DNA of 56,520 nt from a bacterium (GTDB lineage Bacteria; SAR324; XYD2-FULL-50-16): positions 1 to 56,520 of the forward strand of contig JAJRZQ010000023.1 of NCBI GenBank assembly GCA_024275165.1, in the 5' to 3' direction. Positions 43,805 to 51,408 of this stretch are shown one piece after another. Every line of letters begins with the position of its first letter. Positions within the stretch are counted from its first letter, which is position 1. The notes below the pieces were generated by a model. It did no database searches. It was given only the letters and a program-made list of their open reading frames with translations, and was not told where the DNA came from. A program made the translations under genes and the position numbers.

Positions 43805-45385
43805 ATGGACAATACCTTTGGGCTGGAGAAACTAGGTCTAACCGGACTAGGAAAAATTTTCCGTAATTTGAGCGTCCAAAAGCTGGTTGAGCACGAACTG
43901 GCCACAGGGCATGGCAAACTGGGTCCGAATGGATCGTTAATCGTGGATACGGGCAAGTTTACGGGCCGTAGCCCCAAGGATAAATTCTTCGTTGAAGAAG
44001 AAACCACCCAAGACAACATCTGGTGGGGCAAGGTCAACCAAAAAATCAGTAAAGACATCTTCGAGACCTTGAAGAACCGGGTGAAAGAAGCCTTAAGCAA
44101 TCAAGACCTCTATATGTTTGACGGCTACTGCGGCGCCGACAAAAAATACCAAATGCCGATTCGGATCGTCACCCACAAGCCCTGGCATGCCCATTTCGTC
44201 CGCAACATGTTCATCCGCCCCAAAGAGCAGGAATTAGAAGACTTCACCCCTGAATTCACCATCTTAAACGCTTCGTTTTACACCGAGCAAGAATTCAAGG
44301 CCCTTGGGCTCAACTCGGAAGTCTTTATCATCTTCAACCTCAAAGAGAAATTCGCTATCATCGGCGGTACCGAGTACGGCGGGGAGATGAAAAAAGGCAT
44401 CTTCAGCGTCATGAACTACTTTTTACCCCTGCAAAGCGTGATGAGCATGCATTGTTCTGCCAATGTAGGTAAAAAGGGAGATGTGGCCCTCTTTTTCGGT
44501 CTTTCCGGCACGGGCAAAACAACCCTCTCTACCGACCCCAACCGCCAGCTCATCGGCGATGATGAACACGGCTGGAGCGATGATGGAATCTTTAACCTCG
44601 AGGGGGGTTGCTATGCCAAGGTCATCAAACTCGACCCGGAAAAAGAACCGGATATCTACAATGCCATTCGCTTTGAGTCGATTTTAGAAAATGTGGTCTA
44701 CGATGAAGAGAGCCGCGTGGTCGATTACGACGACAAATCCAAAACGGAAAACACCCGTGTCAGCTACCCCCTGCACCTGATCAAAAACATCAAGCCTTCG
44801 GGCTGCGCGAGCCACCCGAAAAACATCATCTTTTTAACCTGTGACGCTTTCGGGGTTTTGCCCCCCGTCTCTCGGCTCACCCCAGAACAAGCCAGCTACC
44901 ACTTCTTGAGCGGCTATACCGCCAAGGTCGCGGGGACCGAACGCGGCGTAACCGAACCAGAAGCCACCTTTTCCACCTGCTTTGGGGCTCCCTTTATGAC
45001 CTTGCGCCCCAAAGTCTACGCCGACTTGTTGGCCAGCAAAATGAAAGAACATAAGGTACACGCCTACCTCATCAATACCGGCTGGGTCGGCGGCCCCTAC
45101 GGGGTGGGAGAGCGCATGAGCCTGCCCAACACCCGAGCGATGATCACCGCCATCTTAGACGGCACCATCAGCGAGAGCGAATGGCACAAAGACAGGGTTT
45201 TTGGCTTTGAGTTTCCCCTGCACATTGAATCCCTCCCCGGGGTGACCATCAACCCCCGCAACACCTGGGACGACCAGCACGCCTATGACCAGGCAAGATT
45301 GAAACTGGCCAAGATGTTTATCGAAAACTTCCAACAGTTCGCCGATGAATGCGGCCACCTGCTTGCGGTAGAGCCCAAGGTTTAA
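43805..45385 (+). CDS. pckA: Phosphoenolpyruvate carboxykinase (ATP)
   Basis: Converts oxaloacetate and ATP to PEP, CO2 and ADP for gluconeogenesis. The 526-residue product has the substrate-binding GRSPKDKF (54-61), NYFLPLQSVMSMHCSAN around 204-220, the kinase P-loop GLSGTGKTT (232-240) and the metal-binding DDEHGW (252-257), as in the E. coli enzyme. I choose the ATG at 43805 because AAGGA sits about 5 nt upstream; a TTG at 43787 would add six residues. Its stop codon overlaps the start of the NTP pyrophosphatase gene (TAATG). Confidence 0.96.
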   Translation: MDNTFGLEKLGLTGLGKIFRNLSVQKLVEHELATGHGKLGPNGSLIVDTGKFTGRSPKDKFFVEEETTQDNIWWGKVNQKISKDIFETLKNRVKEALSNQDLYMFDGYCGADKKYQMPIRIVTHKPWHAHFVRNMFIRPKEQELEDFTPEFTILNASFYTEQEFKALGLNSEVFIIFNLKEKFAIIGGTEYGGEMKKGIFSVMNYFLPLQSVMSMHCSANVGKKGDVALFFGLSGTGKTTLSTDPNRQLIGDDEHGWSDDGIFNLEGGCYAKVIKLDPEKEPDIYNAIRFESILENVVYDEESRVVDYDDKSKTENTRVSYPLHLIKNIKPSGCASHPKNIIFLTCDAFGVLPPVSRLTPEQASYHFLSGYTAKVAGTERGVTEPEATFSTCFGAPFMTLRPKVYADLLASKMKEHKVHAYLINTGWVGGPYGVGERMSLPNTRAMITAILDGTISESEWHKDRVFGFEFPLHIESLPGVTINPRNTWDDQHAYDQARLKLAKMFIENFQQFADECGHLLAVEPKV

Positions 45386-45996
45386 TGCGGATTCAAAGCC
45401 TGCTGATCATCACCGGCAACCCCGGCAAGGCTGAGGAACTGCAAGCCCTCTTGGGCTTGCCCGACCTCGAGATATCCCACCAAAAAATAGATCTCACCGA
45501 GATCCAATCGGCAAAACTCGAAGAGATCGGCCGGTTCAAGACCCGTTTGGCTTTACTGCATCCTGATTTAGAACCAGGTTGGGACGCTGTTTTAACCGAT
45601 GATGTGGGGTTTTATCTCAAGGCGTTGAACGGGTTACCGGGCCCCTTCATCAAATTCTTCCTCCAATCCTTGGGGGCACAGGGCCTCTATGACCTCACCC
45701 GCCACCGGGGACCGGCGGCCCGCGCGGTCTGCTGTTTGAATTTAGGCTTAAAGAGGACTCAAGAAATCATCCAATTTCAGGGGGAAGTACAGGGCCAAGT
45801 CATTGCCCCTATTGGCCATGAGGGTTTTGGCTGGGACTCACTCTTTCGCCCCGAGGGGGAAAGCCGCACCTACGCCCAGATGACTTTGGAAGAAAAAAAT
45901 CAAATCAGCCACCGCGCCTTGGCAACGGGAAAACTCAAAAAATGGATTCAAGGGGGGCCTTCAGAATCCAATAACCCCACCGCCTGCCGTATATAA
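45385..45996 (+). CDS. rdgB: Non-canonical purine NTP pyrophosphatase (RdgB/HAM1 family)
   Basis: Hydrolyses dITP, XTP and related deaminated purine nucleotides and so guards the nucleotide pool. The 203-residue protein starts IITGNPGKAEELQ (the TGNxxK motif) and has LTDDVGFYLKALNGLPGPFIKFF, matching the DDxG...ALNGxPG pattern of the family, then GHEGFGWDSLF and SHRALA near the end. ATG at 45385 overlaps the pckA stop by one base. Its 3' end overlaps the convergent DUF1801 gene by 49 bp. Confidence 0.85.
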   Translation: MRIQSLLIITGNPGKAEELQALLGLPDLEISHQKIDLTEIQSAKLEEIGRFKTRLALLHPDLEPGWDAVLTDDVGFYLKALNGLPGPFIKFFLQSLGAQGLYDLTRHRGPAARAVCCLNLGLKRTQEIIQFQGEVQGQVIAPIGHEGFGWDSLFRPEGESRTYAQMTLEEKNQISHRALATGKLKKWIQGGPSESNNPTACRI

Positions 45997-46322
45997 GCGG
46001 CAATCGGCTGTTCCTGGACCTCCAACAGGGCAACAAACTTCAGGTGCCGTCGAAACTTCCCCTTTCCCCGCAAAAGCCCGGCAGCATCCCGCAACAAAAA
46101 TCCCTGGCCGAACTCCAAGGAAACATGATTTTTATAGGCAAAAAGCCCACAGAAATCCTCTGACAAAGAAAACATGACCCCGCCGTAAATCATCCGCTCC
46201 GACGCTTCCGGGGCGCAGGCTAAAACGATTTCCCGCAAAGCTTGCAAAATCTCGTATTTTTTCCCCTCTAAACTGCGCAACTCCTCTAAAAACGCCAGCA
46301 CGGCAGGATTCGCGGACTTCAT
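45948..46322 (-). CDS. DUF1801-family protein
   Basis: 124 residues resembling the DUF1801 (YdhG-like) family: an N-terminal helical region FLEELRSLEGKKYEILQALR, the central ERMIYGGVMFSL and LFAYKNHVSLEFGQG, and a C-terminal helix ending AAYIRQAVGLL. Function in the family is not settled. It is coupled to coaD by ATGA (coaD stop / this start) and overlaps rdgB tail to tail by 49 bp. Confidence 0.7.
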   Translation of the reverse strand: MKSANPAVLAFLEELRSLEGKKYEILQALREIVLACAPEASERMIYGGVMFSLSEDFCGLFAYKNHVSLEFGQGFLLRDAAGLLRGKGKFRRHLKFVALLEVQEQPIAAYIRQAVGLLDSEGPP

Positions 46323-46834
46323 TTCAACTTATCCTCAAAAGACACGGGGCCATAGGCGGTTAAAATCTTCCCCACCGTGGCGGGGATAACATAGGCGGAA
46401 ATATCCTCTCCAATGCGGGCCAATTCCCGCACTAAACTGGAGGAAATGCGGCTGTATTTGGGATCTGCGAAAAAGGCGACCACCTCGACCTCCTCGGTAA
46501 TCCCCCGGTAACCGGCAGACAAACTCATTTCGTGGTCTAAATCCCCCCCGTGACGAACCCCCCGTACAATGAAGCGAGCCTCTTTCTCCAAGGCATAGCG
46601 AGCAATGCTGCCGGAAAAATAAGCAACCTCTACATTGTTGAGCTTGTAATATTTTACATAGTCCTGCATAATTTCGATTTGGCTCTGCAAAGATAGTCTG
46701 GTCTCTTTTTCAGGGGAGAGGGCAGCAACCCAATAAAGCTTAACAAAACAGGCCGCAGCGCGCCGTAGGATATTACCATGACCTAAAGTCGGTGGTTGCG
46801 CGCTAATCGGATAAATGGCAAGAGCATTTTGCAT
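46319..46834 (-). CDS. coaD: Phosphopantetheine adenylyltransferase
   Basis: Transfers AMP to 4'-phosphopantetheine, the penultimate step of coenzyme A synthesis. From ATG 46834 the 171-residue protein begins with the nucleotidyltransferase motif TLGHGNILRRA (TxGH), continues with FIVRGVRHGGDLDHEMSL, and ends with SRISSSLVRELARIGEDIS, the ISSTxVR-type signature. The usual Pro-Ile-Thr before TxGH is replaced by QPPT, a minor change. Upstream in-frame codons to 46885 are rejected as they would add a non-homologous leader. DUF1801 follows with an ATGA overlap. Confidence 0.9.
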   Translation of the reverse strand: MQNALAIYPISAQPPTLGHGNILRRAAACFVKLYWVAALSPEKETRLSLQSQIEIMQDYVKYYKLNNVEVAYFSGSIARYALEKEARFIVRGVRHGGDLDHEMSLSAGYRGITEEVEVVAFFADPKYSRISSSLVRELARIGEDISAYVIPATVGKILTAYGPVSFEDKLK

Positions 46835-46883
46835 GATCCTTTGGGTAGTACAACCGTGATTTGGTGGGGAGAAAAAACACCGC

Positions 46884-46905
46884 AAAAAGCCCCTTTAGGC
46901 TTTTT
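46884..46905 (-). terminator. Intrinsic terminator with the stop codon in its loop
   Basis: A perfect 8-bp stem AAAAAGCC (46884-46891) / GGCTTTTT (46898-46905) with a 6-nt loop. It is followed by T residues on both strands, so it can end the minus-strand transcript of the small Cys-rich gene. That gene's stop codon (46895-46897) lies inside the loop. Confidence 0.65.
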
Positions 46906-47071
46906 TGGGTTTGGGGGTATAAAATCGACAATCTTGCCCGGAGGCGGAAAAAACCTCTCTCGCTGGGATCATCGGTGATTTAAACCCCCACTGCTTGCAC
47001 CCGTATGGATGACTCTTCTCCCAGGTGACATAAAAAAATATGCAGCGGTGGCAGTTTGGCCTCTCGCTCAT
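46895..47071 (-). CDS. Small cysteine-rich conserved protein
   Basis: 58 residues from ATG 47071: four Cys, one CxxC (CHRC), then FFYVTWEKSHPYGCKQWGFK and a later SGQDCRFYT. The Cys spacing, the Tyr/Trp content and the GxKxxGFK core match a family of short proteins found in many proteobacteria and Clostridia, sometimes mislabelled as DNA glycosylase in databases. It may bind a metal through the four Cys. The in-frame codons upstream to 47146 would give an unrelated hydrophobic leader and were not used. Its stop is in the loop of a terminator hairpin. Confidence 0.6.
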   Translation of the reverse strand: MSERPNCHRCIFFYVTWEKSHPYGCKQWGFKSPMIPAREVFSASGQDCRFYTPKPKKA

Positions 47072-47162
47072 AACAAGCTCCGTTTCAGTTCTAGATATAA
47101 CAGCAGAAACTTCAGGCTGTAAAGCTGCAAAGAGCAAAAGAAACACTAGAATATAAAGGCCT

Positions 47163-48137
47163 ATGTCTCTTTTTGAATCCTTTAAGCTCGGTAGTATCCG
47201 CGCGAAAAACCGTATTCTCGTCCCCCCTTACAACGATGGCATGGCCCAACGAGATGGCAAGGTCTCCCATGGCATTTTTGAACATGTGATGCGTTTGGTT
47301 CGCCAAGGAGCCGGTATCATCATCGTCAATTCCGCTTATGTGACCCAGCAGGGGCGCAGTCAAGCCCTGCAATTGGGCATTGCGGAAGAAGAACATCTAG
47401 CGGGGTTAAAAAACCTCGTCAAGCACATCAAAAGCGAAGGCGCGGTCGCGGGGATTCGCCTCTCCCACGCCGGGGCGAAAACCAACGAAAAAATCTGCGG
47501 GGAGCAACCCATCGGCCCCTCTTCCATTAACTTCGGCAAGGATTACGACCTTTCCAGGCCCTTTGATGAAGACGATGTAGAAGAACTCTGCCTCTTTTAC
47601 GCCCACGCCATTGAACGCGCTGAAGAGGCGGGGTTCGATTTCGTGGAACTCAACGGCGCCCAACAGCAGCTTTTGGACCAATGCCTTCACCCCCGCTACA
47701 ACGGACGAGAAGACGAATACGGCGGCAAGCTGGAAAACCGCCTACGCCTCGCCACCCGCATTATCCAAGCGATGAAAAAGCGGGTCGAAAATCGGCTCAT
47801 GGTAGGCTATTTCTTTTCCATCCATGATAAACTAGAAGATGGATTTAGCGCCAAACACCTTAAAACCATGATTAAAGAACTGGAAAAGGCAGGGGTCGAT
47901 ATCTTCCACCCCGTGACCATTCATGTGATGAACAAGTTCTTTGAATCTGAAGAAACCCTGTTGGAATGGGTCTCTAAATACACAGATCGACATATCATCG
48001 TTGAAGGCAACATCAAGTCCACTCAGGTCTTAAAAGAGGTCTTAGCCATTGATAAAGCGGGGATGTACGGCATTGACAAGGCCCTGTTTACTCGGCCCAA
48101 CTGGTACCAATTTCTCCAGAAAAAAATCGCCGGATAG
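47163..48137 (+). CDS. Old-yellow-enzyme-family flavin oxidoreductase, single domain
   Basis: 324 residues forming a single OYE-like barrel without the C-terminal FeS/NAD(P) domains of larger members. It begins with FKLGSIRAKNRILVPPYND, then has GIRLSHAGAKTN and later HPRYNGREDEYGGKLENRLR, the conserved PRxNxRxDEYGG motif. The active-site stretch that usually reads HxAHGYL is replaced by ELNGAQQQLL, so the usual catalytic role on enones may not hold. It would bind FMN and take NAD(P)H as donor if active. The next gene starts 2 bp after its stop codon. Confidence 0.8.
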   Translation: MSLFESFKLGSIRAKNRILVPPYNDGMAQRDGKVSHGIFEHVMRLVRQGAGIIIVNSAYVTQQGRSQALQLGIAEEEHLAGLKNLVKHIKSEGAVAGIRLSHAGAKTNEKICGEQPIGPSSINFGKDYDLSRPFDEDDVEELCLFYAHAIERAEEAGFDFVELNGAQQQLLDQCLHPRYNGREDEYGGKLENRLRLATRIIQAMKKRVENRLMVGYFFSIHDKLEDGFSAKHLKTMIKELEKAGVDIFHPVTIHVMNKFFESEETLLEWVSKYTDRHIIVEGNIKSTQVLKEVLAIDKAGMYGIDKALFTRPNWYQFLQKKIAG

Positions 48138-48139
48138 GT

Positions 48140-50206
48140 TTGGAAACCAATTATTGCCTTTTTTATAAGGGGTCTCAAATCCTCTTCGGTTTGCTGTTAT
48201 GCCGACAAAAAAACAAATGGATTGTACAGCCCTTAGCGGGACGGCAATTTCACGCCCCTACAAACCAACTCCCTCTTTGTTGGCAAGACAAGGCCTTTAA
48301 CGATGTGACCGAGGGCTTAAAGGCCTTGGAACAGCGAGCCGCTCAAGTTGCCACGCAGGCAAAAGCCCTTGATTTAGAAACCATCCATCAACTCTTAGAA
48401 CCCGGTCAGCCCTACGGGCTAACTGAACTGGCCGAACTGTTTTTAGACCAACCCGAACAGGGTTGGAGCCGCGCAGCCTTGCTCCTCGCCTTAAAAAACA
48501 ACCCCCTTAAATTCCAAAGCAAAAAAGACCAATTCGTGGCCCGCAGCCCCGAAGAGATCGAACGGCTCTGTCTGGAAGAAAAAAAGAAACAAGAAGCAGT
48601 GGAAAAAGAAGCCCGGGAGCAGGCCTGGTGCCAAAGCTTAGCCCAGGGAATCGCGCCCGAAATTTTACCAGAGCAGAGTGAGCTTTGGAAGCAATTTAAA
48701 AAAACCCTGCTCCATTTTTCCCTTCACTTTGAAAAAGCGGCAGCAAAAGATCACCTTGCCCCCCTCTTAGGGTTGGACCTCACTCAGCCCCGAATAGCCG
48801 AAAATCAGCTCTTGCGCATTCTCAACCTCACGGGGGAGAAAAAAAGCTGGGGCCGCTTACTGCTGGAACGAAATGAACTGTGCCGGCCCTGGAGCCCTGA
48901 TATTTTACAAGAAGCCCAAGCCCTAGCGGCCTCCAACCCCGCAGAAAACATCTGGGGTTTGGAAATGACCGACCTCCGCCACTTGCCCGCCTTGACCATC
49001 GACAACGCGACCACCAAAGACTACGATGACGCCTTGAGCGCGCAGCTTGAGGGGGAAAACCTACGCCTCTGGGTGCATATTGCCTGCGTAGGAGGGAAAA
49101 TAGGGCCTCAAAGCCCCTTGTTTAAATTGGCTCAGACACGCATCTCCAGCCTTTACACCCCCTTGGCGGTTTACCCCATGCTGCCTGAAGTCTTAAACGA
49201 AGAAACCTTTTCTCTCCTGCAAGGCGCCCCCAAAGGGGCTTTAACCTTAGAGTGCCTGCTTTCCCCCTCTGGTGAAGTCCTCCAAAGCCAACTCTACCCC
49301 ACTGTGATCCAGGTAGAGCAGAATTTAAGTTATGAGACAATGGATCAACGCATCGCCCAGGGAGAGGCCCCCTGGGCGGAATTGAGCCGCTTCACCCAGG
49401 CTCTGGCCCAAAAGCGCAAGCAGGCGGGCGCCTTGGAACTGAGTCGCAGAGAAGTCCAACTCGACCTCAGCGACCCCAAGCAAGTGCGTATCGCCCAGTA
49501 TCGAATCGACAGCCCCGCAAGCTTGATGGTGCAGGAAACCGCGATCTTAGCCAATGCCCAGGTGGCTGACTACTGCCTGCGCAAAGGCATCCCCAGTTTA
49601 TATCGCAACCAGCCCCCCTATGAACTCTTACGCGATCCAAGCCCCACCAAACCATTACAACTCAAAGACCTGCGGATTCAACCCGCTAAGCTAGGGCCCA
49701 CTGCCGAGGGGCATGCCGCCTTGGGGCTGTCTGCCTATTTGCAAGTCACCAGCCCGATCCGCCGTTTCTTAGACCTCTTAACCCAATGCCAGATCTTAGC
49801 GGAAATGGCAGGCCAACCCCTTGGGTTTCATCAAGAAGATTTACTCGGCTGGGCCTTGGAAATCGAAGCCCGATCTAAAGCCCTGGCCCAAACAGAGCGG
49901 CGGCTTTTAGACCACTGGAAAATTAAATATTTGGCTCAGAACTCCGCCGAGCTTTATACCGGGGCGGTACAGCGCCGCTTGCGCAATGGTCGCTGGCTCG
50001 TGCGTCTCGTGGAATTAGAGCTCCCCATTGAAATGGATTTACTCAAAGAAAAAGAAGAGGTTAAAATCCGTCTGCGGCAGGTTCGCCCAGAAGAAGACTA
50101 TATTGACGCCGTAGAAGCAGACCCCCTAGCCCCCCAAAGCGAGCAGCAACACCGCAACCACCGTGGGCAAAGCTTGGAGGATCAAGATGGCGACCAAGGG
50201 ACTTAA
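48140..50206 (+). CDS. RNase II/RNase R-type exoribonuclease
   Basis: 688 residues with the RNB catalytic domain: TIDNATTKDYDDALSAQ is the metal-binding Asp cluster, and LQVTSPIRRFLDLL is the RNase II/R signature near the C-terminus. The N-terminal 180 residues hold a helical winged region rather than an obvious pair of cold-shock domains, and the C-terminus has an S1-like OB fold (ELYTGAVQRRLRNGRWLVRL). Predicted 3'-5' exoribonuclease. The start is TTG at 48140, 2 bp after the upstream stop. The 3' end overlaps convergent yggT by 81 bp. It resembles the RNase-R-like proteins of cyanobacteria and delta-proteobacteria more than E. coli rnr. Confidence 0.82.
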   Translation: METNYCLFYKGSQILFGLLLCRQKNKWIVQPLAGRQFHAPTNQLPLCWQDKAFNDVTEGLKALEQRAAQVATQAKALDLETIHQLLEPGQPYGLTELAELFLDQPEQGWSRAALLLALKNNPLKFQSKKDQFVARSPEEIERLCLEEKKKQEAVEKEAREQAWCQSLAQGIAPEILPEQSELWKQFKKTLLHFSLHFEKAAAKDHLAPLLGLDLTQPRIAENQLLRILNLTGEKKSWGRLLLERNELCRPWSPDILQEAQALAASNPAENIWGLEMTDLRHLPALTIDNATTKDYDDALSAQLEGENLRLWVHIACVGGKIGPQSPLFKLAQTRISSLYTPLAVYPMLPEVLNEETFSLLQGAPKGALTLECLLSPSGEVLQSQLYPTVIQVEQNLSYETMDQRIAQGEAPWAELSRFTQALAQKRKQAGALELSRREVQLDLSDPKQVRIAQYRIDSPASLMVQETAILANAQVADYCLRKGIPSLYRNQPPYELLRDPSPTKPLQLKDLRIQPAKLGPTAEGHAALGLSAYLQVTSPIRRFLDLLTQCQILAEMAGQPLGFHQEDLLGWALEIEARSKALAQTERRLLDHWKIKYLAQNSAELYTGAVQRRLRNGRWLVRLVELELPIEMDLLKEKEEVKIRLRQVRPEEDYIDAVEADPLAPQSEQQHRNHRGQSLEDQDGDQGT

Positions 50207-50395
50207 GTCCAACCCTCCAAAATTAGGCAAAACCCGTTGAATCGGCAGTAAAATCGGATCTGTCACTCGAATCAAAAGCCGCATCGCCGGATTATAGGAA
50301 TTCAGCTGAAACCAACTGAGTACAGCGCGCATCAGGATGGCAAAACTCAAAATACCGCAAACGCTGGCGACTAAATCCGCTAAAGCTTGACTCAT
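50126..50395 (-). CDS. YggT family membrane protein
   Basis: 89 residues with two hydrophobic helices (about 5-26 and 63-86) joined by the family core VLSWFQLNSYNPAMRLLIRVTDPILLPIQRVLP, which I split as RLLIRVTDPILLPIQRVLP. This is the YggT pattern of inner membrane proteins often found near pyrroline-carboxylate reductase or cell-division genes. Its role is unsettled. Its 3' end overlaps the RNase gene by 81 bp in convergent orientation. Confidence 0.85.
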   Translation of the reverse strand: MSQALADLVASVCGILSFAILMRAVLSWFQLNSYNPAMRLLIRVTDPILLPIQRVLPNFGGLDLSPLVAILILQALPTVVAVLLLALGG

Positions 50396-50541
50396 TTTAT
50401 CCTAAAAGTCATAAAGTTACCTACAAAAATCTTATCTTATTAATTTTAGCAGAGCAAACCGATCTAGGCAAAAGGAAAGCGTTATTTTCCCTGTAAATAC
50501 CACCTTTTCAGCCCCCGCAAAAACTGCTACCTTTAAATTTT

Positions 50542-50931
50542 ATGAGGAATGAAATGGATTGGTCAAAAACAGAACTCAAAGCCCTACTTTTTTGCGGCAT
50601 TATTGCCCAAGTGATTGATTTTGGAATTGATCAGGTTGAAGAAAAGGTTTGCTACAACTTTTTAGAGCAACATTGGCAGCCCCAATGGGGCGACCCAACA
50701 GAATTTTATCAAGCACGCTTTCAAGAAGTCCAAGCCTTCATCGCCCCCCGAGCGGAACTCACCACCAAACTGACGCGTTACGCAAAAAAACTGCGCTCCC
50801 AACTAACCCCGGCTAAACAGGCCCGTTTACTCGAATTAATGGAAGCGGTAGTGCGATCCAATCAAGTCGAAACCCCCCAGGAAAAACAACTTTTAACTCT
50901 TTTTCGCGCCCAATTCGCTGACAAAGGTTAA
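50542..50931 (+). CDS. Small helical protein, possible TerB-like fold
   Basis: 129 residues, mostly helical, no signal peptide. The segment LTPAKQARLLELMEAVVRSN followed by VETPQEKQLLTLFRAQF recalls the TerB/TerB-like repeat, where an acidic DGxxxxxE motif is expected; here it is degenerate. I therefore make no functional claim. It sits alone, just before the selC gene, in sequence with ordinary composition for the chromosome, so it marks the last core gene before the island. Confidence 0.5.
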   Translation: MRNEMDWSKTELKALLFCGIIAQVIDFGIDQVEEKVCYNFLEQHWQPQWGDPTEFYQARFQEVQAFIAPRAELTTKLTRYAKKLRSQLTPAKQARLLELMEAVVRSNQVETPQEKQLLTLFRAQFADKG

Positions 50932-51007
50932 GGCGCCGCAAACCTGACCTCCCCTACGACAGCTAAATTATGCCCCAAGAACATACTTATTGATTTATTT
51001 TGCTCTC

Positions 51008-51105
51008 GGAGGCGGATGGGTATCTGGTGTGCCCCCCGGTCTTCAAAACCGTGTGAAGGGCCTGGAAAGGCCCTTGGTAGGTTCGATTCCTACGCGCCTC
51101 CGCCA
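51008..51105 (+). tRNA. selC: tRNA-Sec (selC, UCA anticodon)
   Basis: A 98-nt tRNA with 3' CCA (51103-51105). Acceptor GGAGGCG pairs with CGCCTCC; the eighth pair expected for tRNA-Sec would be G-G here. The anticodon stem CGGT/ACCG encloses CTTCAAA with anticodon TCA, reading UGA. The variable arm is long and perfect: AAGGGCC/GGCCCTT with loop TGGAAA. The T arm GTAGGTTCGATTCCTAC is standard. These features identify selenocysteine tRNA. An organism with it should also have SelA, SelB and SelD, none of which is in the window; mnmH here also uses selenophosphate. Confidence 0.95.
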
Positions 51106-51408
51106 CGCTGCCCGCGCAGGGCAGATGCTTGCAGCCAAAGGCTGCGCCGCAGAGCCCTTGCATCGCAAGGGCGACTTTGCAGGAATTTTGTTTTGTTGTT
51201 AATTTTGTCATCATATTCCTGTATACCATCTTGTATACCGTTCAAAAACTGCGGTTCAAACTAATTTCTCTTTTTAGCATTAACAATTTGAGACAGCAAA
51301 ATTTGATTAATTTCAATTTTTTTCTCAAGTTGCTTGGCGGTTAAGCTTCTTTTTCGCAAAATGTAAGACAAAAATGAACGAAGAATAAATTTTCCAATTA
51401 TTCACCAA
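51106..51408. other. selC-adjacent boundary region: three GC-rich hairpins then A+T-rich DNA
   Basis: 303 bp without a gene. Just behind selC lie three perfect hairpins: CTGCCC/GGGCAG (51108-51113, 51119-51124), GCAGCC/GGCTGC (51131-51136, 51140-51145) and GCCCTTGC/GCAAGGGC (51154-51161, 51165-51172). From about 51180 the sequence turns A+T-rich. A direct repeat TGTATACC occurs at 51220-51227 and 51232-51239, with a 4-nt gap. The change in composition marks the probable left edge of an accessory island. Confidence 0.6.

Noticed and set aside
50987-51264. ORFs across tRNA-Sec on both strands
   Set aside because: They are built from the tRNA and hairpin sequence and have no family features.
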